A DNA stretch of 64,000 bases from Metellina segmentata (GCA_947359465.1 OX375881.1:118850738-118914737); one strand, 5' to 3'. Positions 1 to 11,534 are shown, numbered from the stretch's first letter. The notes: generated by a model from the letters alone, not told the origin. Numbers and translations: made by a program.

Positions 1-362
1 CGTTAGGATTTCGGGGTTCGTGCTTCTAATAAGCGGAAGAGATCGTGAAGATAGTCAACGTTCACTTCAAGTAACCGACAATTAATTTCCTTCCGCTTAA
101 CAAAACTAAGGAATTTGGCTATCGATTGATCCGTCCAAATATACATTTGATTCACGCGAAAATAAATTATGCAAATGCGCGTTATTCTTGTGTGTATGCA
201 TACTCTTCTTTGACAATAGAAGAATATAAAAGCGGAATTAATTATAAAACATATTAATATACGGATATATTTTTATTATTTTATATATAGTTTATTTCTT
301 ACCATTTTAGTGTATACATAGCCTTCTTTTCTCTTTGTAATATTTCTCTATTAATTTTTTTC
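1..362. other. AT-rich sequence, nothing recognised
   Basis: AT-rich sequence without a recognisable domain, terminal repeat or RNA motif. Confidence 0.5.
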
Positions 363-376
363 CTATTCGTGTTGCC

Positions 377-687
377 CCGACCAACAGGTATAGTGGTTAA
401 GTAATTAGCCTCTAGATCGGAAGGTTCCTGTTTCGAATCCGGGTCCGGGCATGGATGTTTATAGTCGTATGGTGTAGAGGCGGCTGGTGCACATTGGGTC
501 CTCACATTGGGTTGGTGTGGAAGTTAGGAGAGTGGAGTGCCAGCTCAGGTGTTCATCGTCATCTGACCGTGGTTCAAAATTACGAGATGTTGTCCTCGGT
601 TCTTTCCCTTAAGGGATTAATCTCGGACCGTCGTCAATAGCCCGTTGTGTTGCTCTAGTACGACGTTAACTAATAATTACCAATTAA
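377..687 (+). mobile_element. tRNA-derived SINE, type A, full length
   Basis: The 5' head is tRNA-like: box A around TATAGTGGTTAAG and box B near TTTCGAATCC, then the A-type linker (GTAGAGGCGGCTGGTGCAC), the shared core around TCATCTGACCGTGG, and a 3' end reading ACGACGTTAACTAA followed by an ATTACC-like tail. It is flanked by a perfect 14-bp target-site duplication, CTATTCGTGTTGCC, at 363-376 and 688-701. This shows insertion by target-primed reverse transcription with an unknown LINE partner. It does not code for protein. Confidence 0.92.
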
Positions 688-701
688 CTATTCGTGTTGC
701 C

Positions 702-2270
702 ACATGTGAAAATCAATAAAGAAAAATGTATAAATTTACTTCTAAAATTTTTGAAGTTAAAACATTAATAAAGTCGTTTGCGCAAATACTAAATACAAGA
801 TACTGGACAAAAGAATTTCACTTTTAGACACAGGAATATCTTTGGAATATAATCAAAAACTTTTATTTTTAAATAAAGAATCCTTTCTTAAAATAATTGG
901 TATATTTAATTTATATTTTTTACTTGCTGAATTACCCGGCTTTACTCTGGTTAAATTAGCTAACTAACTTCCGTTTTCGATAAATAAATTGCTTTTCCTA
1001 TTCATCTCAATAGCCCGCTCATTACCTATTTATCTGATGTAACAACTACCACACTCGTATAAAGGTATACAATTTCAGAGGTAAATAAATACCACATTTA
1101 ACATTTTACATTTTTGTAGAATTTAAATATTTAGAAAGAAAGAAAACCCTAAAATTGCGCCGAATTACCCAGAATACATAAAATAATTGAGAGTATACAT
1201 ATAAATGCATTGTATGTCATTTGAAAACAAAAGCGTTTTACAAAATTATCATAAAATGATACAATTTTTTTTTCTTCAGAAATTAAACATATACTTAATT
1301 TGGTCTAAAAACAACAAATTGAAAATATACAGAGATACATCTCAAAACGTAGAGTAATAAAAAAATCTTCGAATACTAAAAGCAAATGAAAACGTAAAAT
1401 AGGGATTTCTTAAATATAAGGTAACGGTTTACACACAGAAATTAAAAAAAAATCAAATGATTAATAAATGATAGTTTTGAACAAATTCAGTAGCGTATGC
1501 AAAAATAAATTTCTCAAAAACACCGAGATTGCCATATTAGCTACAAGTCTTAATTTGAAAGTTTTTTTTAGTGTTGTACTCTCTATAACGTCTGTCCCAA
1601 ATATTCAGAATTTCTTATTTGTGTGTGGAGTGTACGTAATGAAAATCTTGCCTTCTTGCCGAAAACAGACGATGTGATTTCTTCTTCTTGCGCAAGATTT
1701 GGATGGGGTGGCTGAGCTAATCATGCACACGAGAAAACAAGATAAATTCTATTACTTTTATCTTGAGTTGTTGTTCGTCTTGTGTTGTCTTGGTCTTGTT
1801 AAATAAATTATGTTCTAATTCTTGGAGTCTTAATTGCACACCACGAACACCACATTAGTAAAGAAAGAGTACGACTACGAACAAAAACGTATTATAGAAT
1901 TTATAGTTAACTTAACTAAATAAATAAAAGTTATTGAAATTAATTTAAACCTTGAAAGGAATTATCACTTTTAAAATTAAATCGTCGGGAAAACATTTTA
2001 CTAAAGAGAAAGAATGCTTGTAAAACATTCAGACGTGTTTTTAGACGAAATCAATAAAAATTTCATATTAAAAATCTTTTGTCTATTTTATTTTGTCGAT
2101 GTGATTAAAATTGAACTAGTATAAAAGTAAGTACATTTGACCCAATAAAAAGTTATATGGGTTGGTTTGCATATTTAATTTAAACGAAAATATTGCCTCA
2201 TAATGGCTGCTACACATCACATAGATAACTTTTAACCGTCATTTATCGAACATTCTAAGAAAATTCAACG
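702..2270. other. AT-rich sequence, nothing recognised
   Basis: About 1.6 kb of AT-rich DNA with only short chance open frames. The longest I considered (1468-1677) has no recognisable motif. Confidence 0.5.
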
Positions 2271-2445
2271 TACAGGTGACCCTCTTATAACACGGTACTC
2301 TCATAACACGGTTTCCCTACAACATGGTACTAAAATTGCGACGACCCTCGTATAACACGATAATAGTTTCTGTATAACACGGTTTAATTTTTACCTATTG
2401 TTGGTGAATTGGACGGTTAAATAGAGACCCGTTAGATTTTTTACA

Positions 2446-2912
2446 CCTGTCTGTCTTGTCTGTCTGTCCTGTTTGTCTTTTCATTCTGTCTGTCCTGTCT
2501 GTCTTTTCATTCTGTCTGTCCTGTCCGTTCTGTCTGTTTGTTCGGTCTGTTTGTCTTGTCTGTTCAGTCTGTCTGTCCAGTCTATCTGTCTTTTCTGTTC
2601 AGTCTGTCTGTCCAGTTTATCTGTCATGTCTGTTCTGTCTGTCCTGTCTGTTTGTTCTGTCTGTCTGTTCAGTTTGTCTCTCCTGTCTGTTCAGTCTGTC
2701 CTGTCTGTCTGTCTGTTCAATCTGTATGTTCAGTCTGTCTCTCCTGTTTGTCTGTTCAGTCTGTCTTGTTTTATCCGTTCTGTTCTATTCTGTCTGTATG
2801 TTCTGTCTGTCTTGTATGTTCTGTCTGTCTTGTCTGTTCTGCCTGTCTTGACTGTTATGTCTGTTTTGGAGTGTCTATATGTCTGGGCTGTGTGTTCATC
2901 TGTCTGTCTGTA
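2446..2912 (+). repeat. (TGTC/TGTT)n simple-sequence tract
   Basis: About 470 bp of imperfect tetranucleotide repeat (CTGTCTGTC with TTCTG, CCTGTT and CAGTCTG variants). It opens long Ser/Cys/Leu/Val-rich frames in all three forward frames, which is the hallmark of a simple repeat rather than a gene. It lies inside the pogo-like element. Confidence 0.93.
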
Positions 2913-3071
2913 ATGTGTGCCCTATACACGTCCACACAGTTTAATACATAGTTTATATGTTTTTAAAACTTATATGAAGTTGCTTTTTTTATTTAATGAT
3001 CCCTTATGTAACTTTATTTAAAATACAAATGAATATGTTAACTTTTTCTATGTTTTTAGTTTTCCGTATAA

Positions 3072-3608
3072 CAGGGCTCGAAAAATCGGGTGCGCATGAA
3101 AATAAAATTGTGCACCTAATTTTTTCCTGCTAGGTGCACACCATGCACCTAACGTTAATAAAAAAAAAGGGGGGGGGGGAACGTTTTATGTTATTTTGAT
3201 GTTTGAACAAAATATTACTCTCGCTCTAAAGGAACGTAATTAAAATTCCTAAATACACTCTAAGCGAAAACGAAGTCGCTGTGCCGTAACGGGTTTATAC
3301 AGGAGGAAGGTTTATTTGTGTCACTGCCACCAGAACTTTCCGGTGATCGAAACATTTTCCAGATGGCTCTGTTAAAGCGACTGTCGCTACAGCAAAGCGC
3401 CGTAGAATTTCGATATGTTAAAATATTTTTTATTTGCTATCTACTACGAACCTATATAAACATAACCAACTAATACAGTAGTTTACATTACATTAATCAT
3501 TTTATATTACGTTTTTTTAATGTGCACCTAGCATATAACCTGTGCACCTAATTTGAAAACTTAGGTGCACAGTGTGCACCTGTATTACAAAATCTATTTC
3601 GAGGCCTG
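3072..3608. mobile_element. hAT MITE nested in the pogo-like element
   Basis: It starts CAGGGCTCGAAAAATC and ends ATTTCGAGGCCTG, so the termini are inverted repeats of hAT style. A perfect 8-bp target-site duplication, CCGTATAA, flanks it at 3064-3071 and 3609-3616, the duplication size typical of hAT transposons. Subterminal GTGCACCTAA motifs are repeated in inverted orientation near both ends. There is no coding capacity. A second copy lies at 35904-36457. Confidence 0.88.
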
Positions 3609-3764
3609 CCGTATAACACGGTTTTAGTTTCCTTATTACACGGAATTCTCTACTTTTATATAATTCCTAAGTTTCGCTTAACACGGTTTCTATACAAGTA
3701 TCCTATAGCACGGTTTCCTTATAACACGGTACCAATTAACCGTGCTATACGAGGGTTATCTGTA

Positions 3765-4533
3765 TATTGGGTTTGTAGGATACAATGAATTTTTATTCTT
3801 TAACGTCCAAAACAGCATCAATTATCTGAAAATTTTCCTCCCCTCCTGTCCCTCCACGCAATATTTTTTTTAAATGTCACCAATCAATAGGAAATTATAT
3901 GAAATGTCTTTTCCGTGCATACAATGGCAACAAAATACAAAATAGGGTTGATGTTATGGTACGGCGAAAGCAAAGGCTCATTAACTGAAAAAGAATCTTT
4001 TACCGGGCAGCCATTTGAAAGTTGTTAGTTTTTAAATGACAAAATAAAAATCCTTAGCATTTTGATAGTGTTATATTGGTTTGATACCAAAGTTCATTCC
4101 GGTTTATTTTTTTTGGACAAAAATTTGAAGAAATATTATTTTACTAACTAAAAACTCAATAGAATCCATATAGTATGTGCCGTTCTGTTCCCTGATATCT
4201 CTCCAGTAGATGCATCATCCCGCGCTCATACGAGTTCCGAGGTTTCTGACTCAAGAACGGATACAGATGGCGATACTTCCTGAGCCCCTTACGGCACGTG
4301 GAATCGGCAAAGGCAACCTATACAACACATATTACATACACTCTTTATTTTCTGCCATTTTGAATGACTAACAAAAACCACACGCTGAAATTTCTTCTTT
4401 CAAACAACATCCGAACTTTACACGCGTGAAGTAGATGTCACTTCGCCGGATATAACTCCAAAAAACAGGATGAACCTTTGCATCGACCCAATACATCTTT
4501 TTAACAAACTAGGGGGCTCCCCAACCCCCTGTG
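3765..4533. other. no feature recognised
   Basis: Mixed-composition DNA between two transposons with no recognised coding or repeat signature. Confidence 0.45.
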
Positions 4534-4541
4534 ATTGCTAC

Positions 4542-5323
4542 TAGAGATGCGACATCTATAACAAAACATGGATTGTTTGAAATATTGATGTTGATAATAT
4601 TACGCCCAAAATCCGTCGATATTTCAAAACTTTTTTTGTCTCCTATTTTTTAAAACTGACTTAGTAACCTCAAACATTAATGTTCGCCGGGGTGGGGGGA
4701 GATAAAATTTGTCATTTGGTGTGGTTTATTAACTTATAATTAAGATTGTTTTAACTGTCTAAACAAAGTCAAAAAAATTATTAAGAACGATTAATAAATA
4801 TTTTACTTTCAAATTGAAGAATTTAAAACAAAATAATATTTTTACAATTTGACATAGGTACTATACTAACTATAAATATTATTAGGTAGGTGCATACCAA
4901 TAATTATTGTTAGTTATTATTAACTATTTATTAACTTATGGGGGGGCATAACAAACTTCTTTTTTATTTACTGTAAATAAAAATATATTGGGGCCTATAT
5001 AACTATTATACGCCCCAATATTTGTTTGTTACAGTTTGTAAAAAAAGAAGTTTGTTCATTTCTCTACCCTAAGCGACTTCTTTTTTCACTAACTATTCCA
5101 CCTGTCAGCGAAAAAACTCTTTCTGATATGACGGATGCGCCATCACTGACAAATACTTATTTGCACGGTTATTTAAAAAAAATTTTACAATGGTATTTTT
5201 TTTTCATTAAAAAATAAAACATCGACAACATAAAATCATCGATATTAAACAAACATCGGCTCCAAAAATCGATGGTAAATAAATCGATGTTTTGAAAACA
5301 TCGACATCAATGTCGCACCCTCA
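4542..5323. mobile_element. hAT deletion derivative with ACATCGATG-rich ends
   Basis: Termini TAGAGATGCGACAT and (reverse complement of the right end) TGAGGGTGCGACAT form TIRs, followed inward by many ATCGATGTT-like repeats. The flanks ATTGCTAC (4534-4541) and ATTGCTAT (5324-5331) are an 8-bp duplication with one mismatch. The minus strand keeps a hAT dimerisation motif, so this is an internally deleted hAT element rather than an unrelated MITE. It is related, in opposite orientation, to 48234-49230: both contain GGGGCCTATA/CCCCAATATT segments and the same coding remnant. Confidence 0.8.
5066..5150 (-). pseudogene. hAT transposase C-terminal (hATC) remnant
   Basis: On the minus strand the frame reads SERVFSLTGGIVSEKRSRL and then meets a TAG stop. 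The S-E-R-x-F-S-x-x-G-(x)n-R-S-R-L pattern is the conserved start of the hAT-family C-terminal dimerisation domain. Only this short piece remains. The same piece with different stops is in the 48.2-kb relative. Confidence 0.75.
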
Positions 5324-5331
5324 ATTGCTAT

Positions 5332-6670
5332 GCAAGCGTCTTTTCGGTCCATGATGTCACAGCGAGTTTTACAAGGCCAGCTAGAACGATCTAATGTTTC
5401 ATCTCCGCGATGAAAAATTTGTACACTATATCGCCGAAATTATATTTTTCAACCCATCGAATTTTTTTATGAACCAATTTTAAAAATAATTATACCACAA
5501 GAAAGAGTGTATTTTAAGCTTTCACGATATATTTTCAAATTTTATAACTAATAGCAGTATTAAGATATAGATATGTCAGTTCTAGTTTTGTACTGGAAAT
5601 TACGAACTAAAAATTCCGAAATTTGTATGACCATTTGCTAATCGCGTCAAATTTATTTGTTAACTAATTTCAAAAATAAATGTTTGATAAAAAAGGGTAC
5701 CTTCTAAGGTTTAACTTAATGTTTTCCAATTTAAAAACTAATAGTAATAAGCTATAGATATGACAGTTTTAACAAAAATGTAACAAAAATGTCCCGATTT
5801 TTCCCGAATTTCAAAACAATTTCTAAAAAAAAACCTCTCGAGGTGCATAAATTGACGGTTAGTGGTACTCTAAAAGATACTTACGACTGAAGACTGAAAA
5901 TTTGTACCCTTTTAGCTCATCCGCGTTAGAAATTTCGCTTTATTTGACTTTGACACTTAATGCACCCTCAACTAACTGCCGCATCAGAAAAAAATTACCT
6001 TGTTTTCTGTATAATTTTGAAATAATCATGTTAATTTTGCAATTTTCCGATACGTACTTTTTCGTCTGAGAAGCGAGCGAAAAAAGCGATTTTTCAATCA
6101 TGCAGCGGCGGCAGTAACTTCTATATAATATAGAGATTACAATATGACTACGTATTTCTTATCACGAAAATCGGCACTTAGTGTCTTCGAAAAATTGCCA
6201 GTTAACAGGTTTCTGGCCTAAGTAAGCCGGGGATATCTGCAATCGATCGCCTATCCACTATTGTGGCGTGGTCTTTCCGTTAAGACACGCAGAAGCAAGA
6301 GACCACACAAGAGATGGAAAAACGTCTCTGGAGTTGAAACCTCCGCGTAAGTTTCCTGCCAGAGCATAAAAATTTGAATCGAACCACGCAATAATGCAAA
6401 TCTGGGTGATGCCTTGGGCCCAGAGCGGACTTGGAGCGATTGAGGCCACCCTCTCTACTGAACAAAGTGTACGCATTTAAGAGGATGATATTATTTAAAT
6501 GATCATGTCAAGACACGCTAATTAGTAATGTATTAATTCGTAAATAAATTATTGCTCGTGATATTAATTTTCGATCGCCACTGGTTATTGGCTGAGGTTA
6601 AAAAATTGCAAAGGACTGAACTTCGTTAATGGCTCTTGTTGATTTGTCTCTATGGAGGAAGTAAGGCAGA
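5332..6670. other. AT-rich sequence with a diverged internal direct repeat
   Basis: No gene is recognised. The stretches around 5510-5590 and 5695-5780 resemble each other (shared AACTAATAG and ATATAGATATG blocks) and may be parts of an old repeat. Confidence 0.35.
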
Positions 6671-6875
6671 TATTTAATTAACGTCGCACGCTGGAGCAAC
6701 ACGACAGGCTAGTGGCTACGGTACGGGATCAAACCGGGAAAGATCCGAGTACGACACCTCGTCATTTAGAAACACGATCAGACAACGACGTCCCACATGA
6801 GCTAGCATCCCACCCACCAAACTACCATATCACGCCAACATGAGGACATTTGAAAGCAATGTGAAGGTTTCAATC
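6671..6875 (-). mobile_element. SINE fragment (core and 3' part)
   Basis: Read on the minus strand it holds the shared core (TCTGATCGTGTTTCTAAATG, a decayed form) and the 3' end CGACGTTAATTAAATA. The tRNA-like head is missing. It is heavily mutated. Confidence 0.65.
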
Positions 6876-7225
6876 AATAAGTGTTCAATGCTGGAGTTGG
6901 GTTAACTTCTATAATATTCTGTTTGTTCATTTTTGCAGTGGTGCGGATAGTTCGTCGCAATATTCTCTCGTCTATATCTTCACCGAATTATTTCTTCCAT
7001 GAACAAAATTAAATCTTGACAATTGTTTTGCACACTATTGGGACTTCAGCACCACGTTTTGGTTTGTCGTATTTGCAAATATATTTAATTTATAAGGTGG
7101 CCGGGTAACTGGTGGTTTATCTTCACGCCGAAAACTACCTTGTAATGCCCAGCCCCTGGTGCAAAAACCTCTACTGTCACTGGTCAAAATAATATTTGTT
7201 CTTACTACTTGAACTGTCATTCCCC

Positions 7226-7517
7226 TAGGTAGGTAAGCATTTTAATTAACTTCGCACTGGAGCTCATCGGGTTATTGGCGTCGGTCCGGGTTCAATCCCC
7301 CAAGGGAAAGATTCGAGGACGACACCTTATCTGTCACCCCACTCTTCAAACTTCCACACCAACCCAACGTGAGGACTTTCGGCCACAACAGGTTTAATGT
7401 GAACCAGCCGCCTCTACACCATACGCTTACAAATATCCATGCACTGATCCGGATCTGAACCAGGAACCTTCTGATCAAGAAGCCAACACCTTAACCACCA
7501 GACCGGTGGTCGGCCCT
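7226..7517 (-). mobile_element. tRNA-derived SINE, type A, older subtype
   Basis: Minus-strand copy. The head at the right end has a box A-like TGGTTAAGGTGTTGG and a box B-like GGTTCAGATCC, with the subtype-diagnostic CAGTGCATGGAT instead of CGGGCATGGAT. The core and a TACC-type tail lie at the left end. I saw no clear target-site duplication. Confidence 0.85.
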
Positions 7518-7644
7518 AGTGGAGCAATTGGTTGGTTCTGACCACACGATATCTCGTCCCTAGCAACAGCGGCCAGATCTTGGATATATCTCGTCGAAAC
7601 ATTTGAGTGTTAAAAAGTATGCAAATATTTTTAAGGTAATTTTT

Positions 7645-7812
7645 AATTAACGTCACCCGGTAGCAGCGCCATGGCTATTGACGACGGCCCGGAATCAATC
7701 CCTTAAGGGAAAGTTCCGAGGACAACACCACGTCATTTCGAACCGCAGTCAGATGACGAGGCAACACCCGAGCGGGCACCCCACTCTCCAAACTTAAACA
7801 CCAACCTAACAA
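7645..7812 (-). mobile_element. SINE fragment (core and 3' part)
   Basis: The minus strand shows the 3' end GTGACGTTAATTA, the segment CCTTAAGGGATTGATTCCGG and the core up to GTTAGGTTGGTG, where it stops. The head is absent. Confidence 0.75.
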
Positions 7813-8204
7813 AATATTTTTAAGAATAGCAGTTAAATGCATTTGCTTTGCAGATGTGAAAAGCCATGTAAAACGAAAAACTAAATTTTATAGCGTGTCT
7901 CAATTTTTTACATAAGCCATTTTTCAGATCCCTCGTGAGGCGAAACTCAAATCACGACACGGTTACAGAAACCTGACCCTGTGTGTGAGTTAAACAGTAC
8001 GAAAAGTTAATTGAAAGAACTAAAGAAAATTGGAGCGAATGATGAGGAGCGTCGATACATTGGTAGGAAGGCCTCACTCTTCTCAGGGTTCCGTGAGCCG
8101 GAGGCCGAGATTTCGTTCACCGAGTACACTTTAATCTCTTCATTTCAAGGTTCGATTGATGGTCAAACAAAAAAAGTGTTATGGGTCACGTAGAGGAGGA
8201 GCCG

Positions 8205-8345
8205 AACCTCTAGGCCATCATCTGACCGTGGTTCAAAATGACATGGTACTATCCTCGGATCTTTCCCTTCGGAGTCGATTCCCGGACCGTCGCCAATAGC
8301 CTATTGTATTGCTGTAGTACGACTTTTAATTAAAGTCGTACTACA
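8205..8345 (+). mobile_element. SINE fragment (core and 3' part)
   Basis: Starts in the core (ATCATCTGACCGTGG) and continues through GGACCGTCGCCAATAGCC to a 3' end at about 8340. The 5' half is absent. The next 110 bp are A/T-only low-complexity sequence. Confidence 0.8.
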
Positions 8346-8457
8346 ATTAAAATAATTAAATAATTAAAAATAAAAATAAATAAATAAAAAATAATAAAAT
8401 AATTAAATAAAATATATAACTACCGAACATGTGATGAAGCAACAGGTAAGTAGGTAT

Positions 8458-9096
8458 TTAATTAACGTCGCACTGAAGCAACACCATGGGCTATTGACGA
8501 CGGTCCGAGATCAATCCTCTAAGTTTAATGGTAATGGTAATTTTATTTAACGTCGTACTAGAGCAATACAACGGGCTATTGACGACAGTCCGGGATCAAT
8601 CCCTTAAGGGAGAGATCCGAGGATTATACCTCGTAATTTTGAACCACGGTCAGATGACGAAGCAACACCTGAGCTGGCATCCCACTCTCCAAACTTCCAC
8701 ACCAACCCAACGTGAGGACTTTCGGCTACGACAGATTTAAGGTGCTCCAGCCGCCCATACACCATACGCTTACAGACATCCATGCCCGGACCCGGATTCT
8801 TACCAGGAACCTTCCGATCTAAAGGCTAACACCTTAACCACTATACCGATTGGTCGGCAATCTTCTAAGGGAAAAATCGAGTACAACATTTCTTAATTTC
8901 GAGCCACGGTCAGATGACGAGGCAACACCTAAGCTGTCACCCCACTCTCCAAACTTCCACAAAAAATCCACTTGATGACTTTCGGCTACGACAGAGTTAA
9001 TGTGCACCAGCCGCCTCTACACCATAGGTTACCAAACATCCATGCACTGACCCGGATTCGAACCAGGAACCTTCCGATCCACGTTCAAAAGTATTC
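8458..9096 (-). mobile_element. older type A SINE, split by a younger SINE
   Basis: The minus-strand 3' part lies at 8458-8523, and the core plus head lie at 8858-9096. The head has box B GGTTCGAATCC and the older-subtype CAGTGCATGG. The two halves are separated by a complete young SINE. The right end abuts the TTAA element at 9103. Confidence 0.82.
8524..8857 (-). mobile_element. young type A SINE nested in an older SINE
   Basis: Complete minus-strand copy with an ATTACC-type tail at the left (ATGGTAATGGTAAT), the shared core, and a head ending GCCGACCAATCGG. Flanks CAATCCTCTAAG (8512-8523) and CAATCTTCTAAG (8858-8869) are a 12-bp duplication with one mismatch, and they fall inside the outer SINE. 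Confidence 0.88.
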
Positions 9097-9102
9097 AATT
9101 AA

Positions 9103-10312
9103 GGCTACACAGTACCCTAAAAATGACAAAAATAGCGAACATTTTTTTTTTGCATTTTTTGATGGCCCATACAGTTGGGAAGCTTGCCTCAAAATTCTAG
9201 ATCTGATATCCAATTAGTTTTAAAGATATTTGAAGTTTTCTGAGTGTTGTCAGTGTCAAACTTTGACAGCATAGAGGAGGGGGCGTGGTTAAATTAGTTT
9301 TTTTTAATGTAATTTTGCATTCTTATAACTAATTAAAAATATTTTTGAATAAAATCAATTCCTTTGGTAAAATGGCTATTATTTTCAACTTTCACTACTA
9401 AAATCGTATCTGTCAGTTTATGTTCTTTGTTCTCTTCTGAGTCTCATTACTAGCTAACCAATATTGATAAAAAGATCTTTTTCAAAACCAATATTTGGTT
9501 ACGATTGTTATACATAATATATTATAATCAAAATTTGGTAAATATATGGTATGAAAATATTTTGTTAGGATTTATATAAATAATTTGTCGCTGCCGTAAC
9601 AAATGTTTTTCATCATAGGTAAACATATAATATTTTGAATTAAAAAAAATATATTCAATCACTTTGAGTTAAATTAGTGTTTTAGTGCATTTTATAAGTT
9701 GGTTAATAACATATTAAAAAATTAAAGCTCTACAAGCATTATTAGTTTTTGTTTTATGACTTCAAAAACTTTAAATGCCCTTTTCTCACACTTCTATTTT
9801 TATGGATGCAAGTGTTTTAAATTCCCTAAGGCTTTTTTTCTGTTCAAGATATAGTCTCGATATTTTGTTTAGATACTTTCGTATATATGTACTATAGAAG
9901 CTAGTATGCATTAAGGTCTGAGAGTTTTAGTAAGTTTTTTTTTAAATGTCAAAAAAAAAAAGTTAAAATTTTTAGAATTTTTATGTTTTTTTTAGGTTTA
10001 GCCACAAAAATAATTATTAAAATTCAACATTACGACTGATGGTCAATTCCATACTAGCTTTTGTTCCCAATTATCCAAGAAATATAAATCACTTAAAATA
10101 ACTAAAAAATATTAAAAATAGAATATTTTATAAGAGTTTAAAAAAACTTAAAAAATTTCACTTTTTTTTTAAATTTTAAAATAATGGCTAGTGCCAAATT
10201 GACTTTTTTTTATATTGCATTCAGTTTAATAATTTAAGCTGAAAAAAAGTCATTAATTATTTTGTTGTTACTGTCTGTAGAAAATTTTTTTGAAAAAGGG
10301 TACTGTGTAGCC
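9103..10312. mobile_element. 1.2-kb non-coding DNA transposon with TTAA duplication
   Basis: A perfect 16-bp inverted repeat, GGCTACACAGTACCCT, occurs at the left end and as its complement at 10297-10312. TTAA is present outside both ends (9099-9102 and 10313-10316). The interior is very AT-rich with no coding frame. A TTAA duplication is characteristic of piggyBac-type insertion, but the terminal GGCT does not match the usual CCY terminus, so the family is left open. Confidence 0.75.
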
Positions 10313-10316
10313 TTAA

Positions 10317-11046
10317 ACAGGGAAGTTCGGTCCTGTGCCATTTCTGGCCAGCAATTAAAAATAAGACCAATATCAATATTCCAAGTTCGCACTTTTTTGC
10401 ATCGTTAAAACCGTTGTCTAAAATTAGGGTTCGCACCAGTTTCCCGCATTCGGTCGGTACACATCCATAGATTAAAGCCTCATCCGAACAATGCAATAAA
10501 ACAGAAAGGCCCGAGAAGACGCGGAAGGCAGGCCCGAGGCCTTTAAAGCCATTTATTTTTAGTAGTCTTTCGCTTCTCATCACTCGCTTATTTTTAGAAT
10601 TCTTGTGTTTGAAAGGGAATCACGCATTGCATAATGCGCTTCTCTTGTTAGGAGGTAATTTCTATGGTAAACTCCGAAGTTAAAGAGTATTAATTTTTTT
10701 CTTCCTCCCACCGGCTGAATCGTTTTACTTTTTTTACAGCTCCTCGCGAACCGGTGGTTTGTGTTTGAACACGTCTTTCTATTGAGTGCGAATTCCGTGT
10801 AGCTATTCTTAGACGCGACAGCTTCTTAATACGAGGGTAGAAAAACCTGCGAATCTATTTTGTAACAATGTTTTGTTTGATTAACATAAATTGTATTCAA
10901 TTTTAGAAGGAAACGGAAATGTCATGAGTGAAACGACTAGGGATTATTTTACCAAATTATATTTATGTTTCCAAAATATTTTGATGCGTGTTTCGAAAAC
11001 GATGATTATTTATCTGAGTCTCTATTTGCTCAAACAAGTGTTATGA
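10317..11046. other. no feature recognised
   Basis: Moderately GC-richer sequence with a minus-strand open frame running from about 10583 into the transposon. I recognise no motif, and most of the frame lies in non-coding transposon end sequence, so it is not called. Confidence 0.4.
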
Positions 11047-11178
11047 TAGGTATTTAATTTTAACGTCGCACTGGAGGCAACACAATGGGTTATTGGTGGC
11101 GGGTCGGGATCAAACCCGAAGAGAAAGACCAGAGGACAACACGTAATTTTGAACCACTGTTCAGATGACGACGAGTTT
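11047..11178 (-). mobile_element. SINE fragment (3' part)
   Basis: Minus-strand 3' end (GCGACGTTAAAATTAAATACC) through the CCTCTGGTCTTTC segment into the core, truncated at GTCATCTGAACAGTGG. Confidence 0.75.
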
Positions 11179-11534
11179 TATGAATTTAGTTACGTATTTA
11201 AATTTTGTGTATTTATCATTAATGTTTTGTTTATTTGTATGTGGCAACAAAGGAATAGAATACTATTAATTTATGAGTTCATATGCGCTCAAGTGACTTT
11301 TATGAATGTTTTTAGTTTTGAGAATTAAATTTATTTATTATCTTTACTTTTTTGCTTGTTTGTATGGGGCAACAAGAATAGACAAATTGATCTTGTAACA
11401 TATTCATTGAATGATTCACAATGTAGAAATTAATATAATAAATAACAAAAAAAATAGACAAATTAAAAACTTTAGCCTATTTTTTTCTCAAGGATGAACT
11501 TTAAATCTATCATGACCTCAAACGTCTTCACATT

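Larger units (their letters stand above)
2273..3762. mobile_element. pogo/Tigger-like DNA transposon, non-coding
   Basis: The left end CAGGTGACCCTCTTATAACA pairs with a right end whose reverse complement begins CAGATAACCCTCGTATAGCA, and both ends abut TA (2271-2272 and 3763-3764). Subterminal repeats of the type TATAACACGGT recur in both flanks (about 2285-2385 and 3610-3735), an architecture known from Tigger/pogo elements. No transposase is visible. The interior is filled by a TGTC-type simple repeat and a nested hAT MITE, so this is a non-autonomous, later expanded copy. The superfamily is inferred from the TA duplication and TIR style only. Confidence 0.65.

Noticed and set aside
2456..2951. 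Overlapping Ser/Cys/Leu-rich open frames of 131-146 codons
   Set aside because: They are translations of a TGTC-type simple repeat, open in all three forward frames.
4509..4530. CTAGGGGGCTCCCCAACCCC as another Helitron 3' end
   Set aside because: It resembles the H1 end over about 20 bp, but no further Helitron sequence follows, so it is too short to call.
10257..10583. 108-codon minus-strand frame MMRSERLLK...
   Set aside because: It crosses the boundary of the TTAA transposon and its last part is transposon terminus, so it cannot be a conserved gene as it stands.
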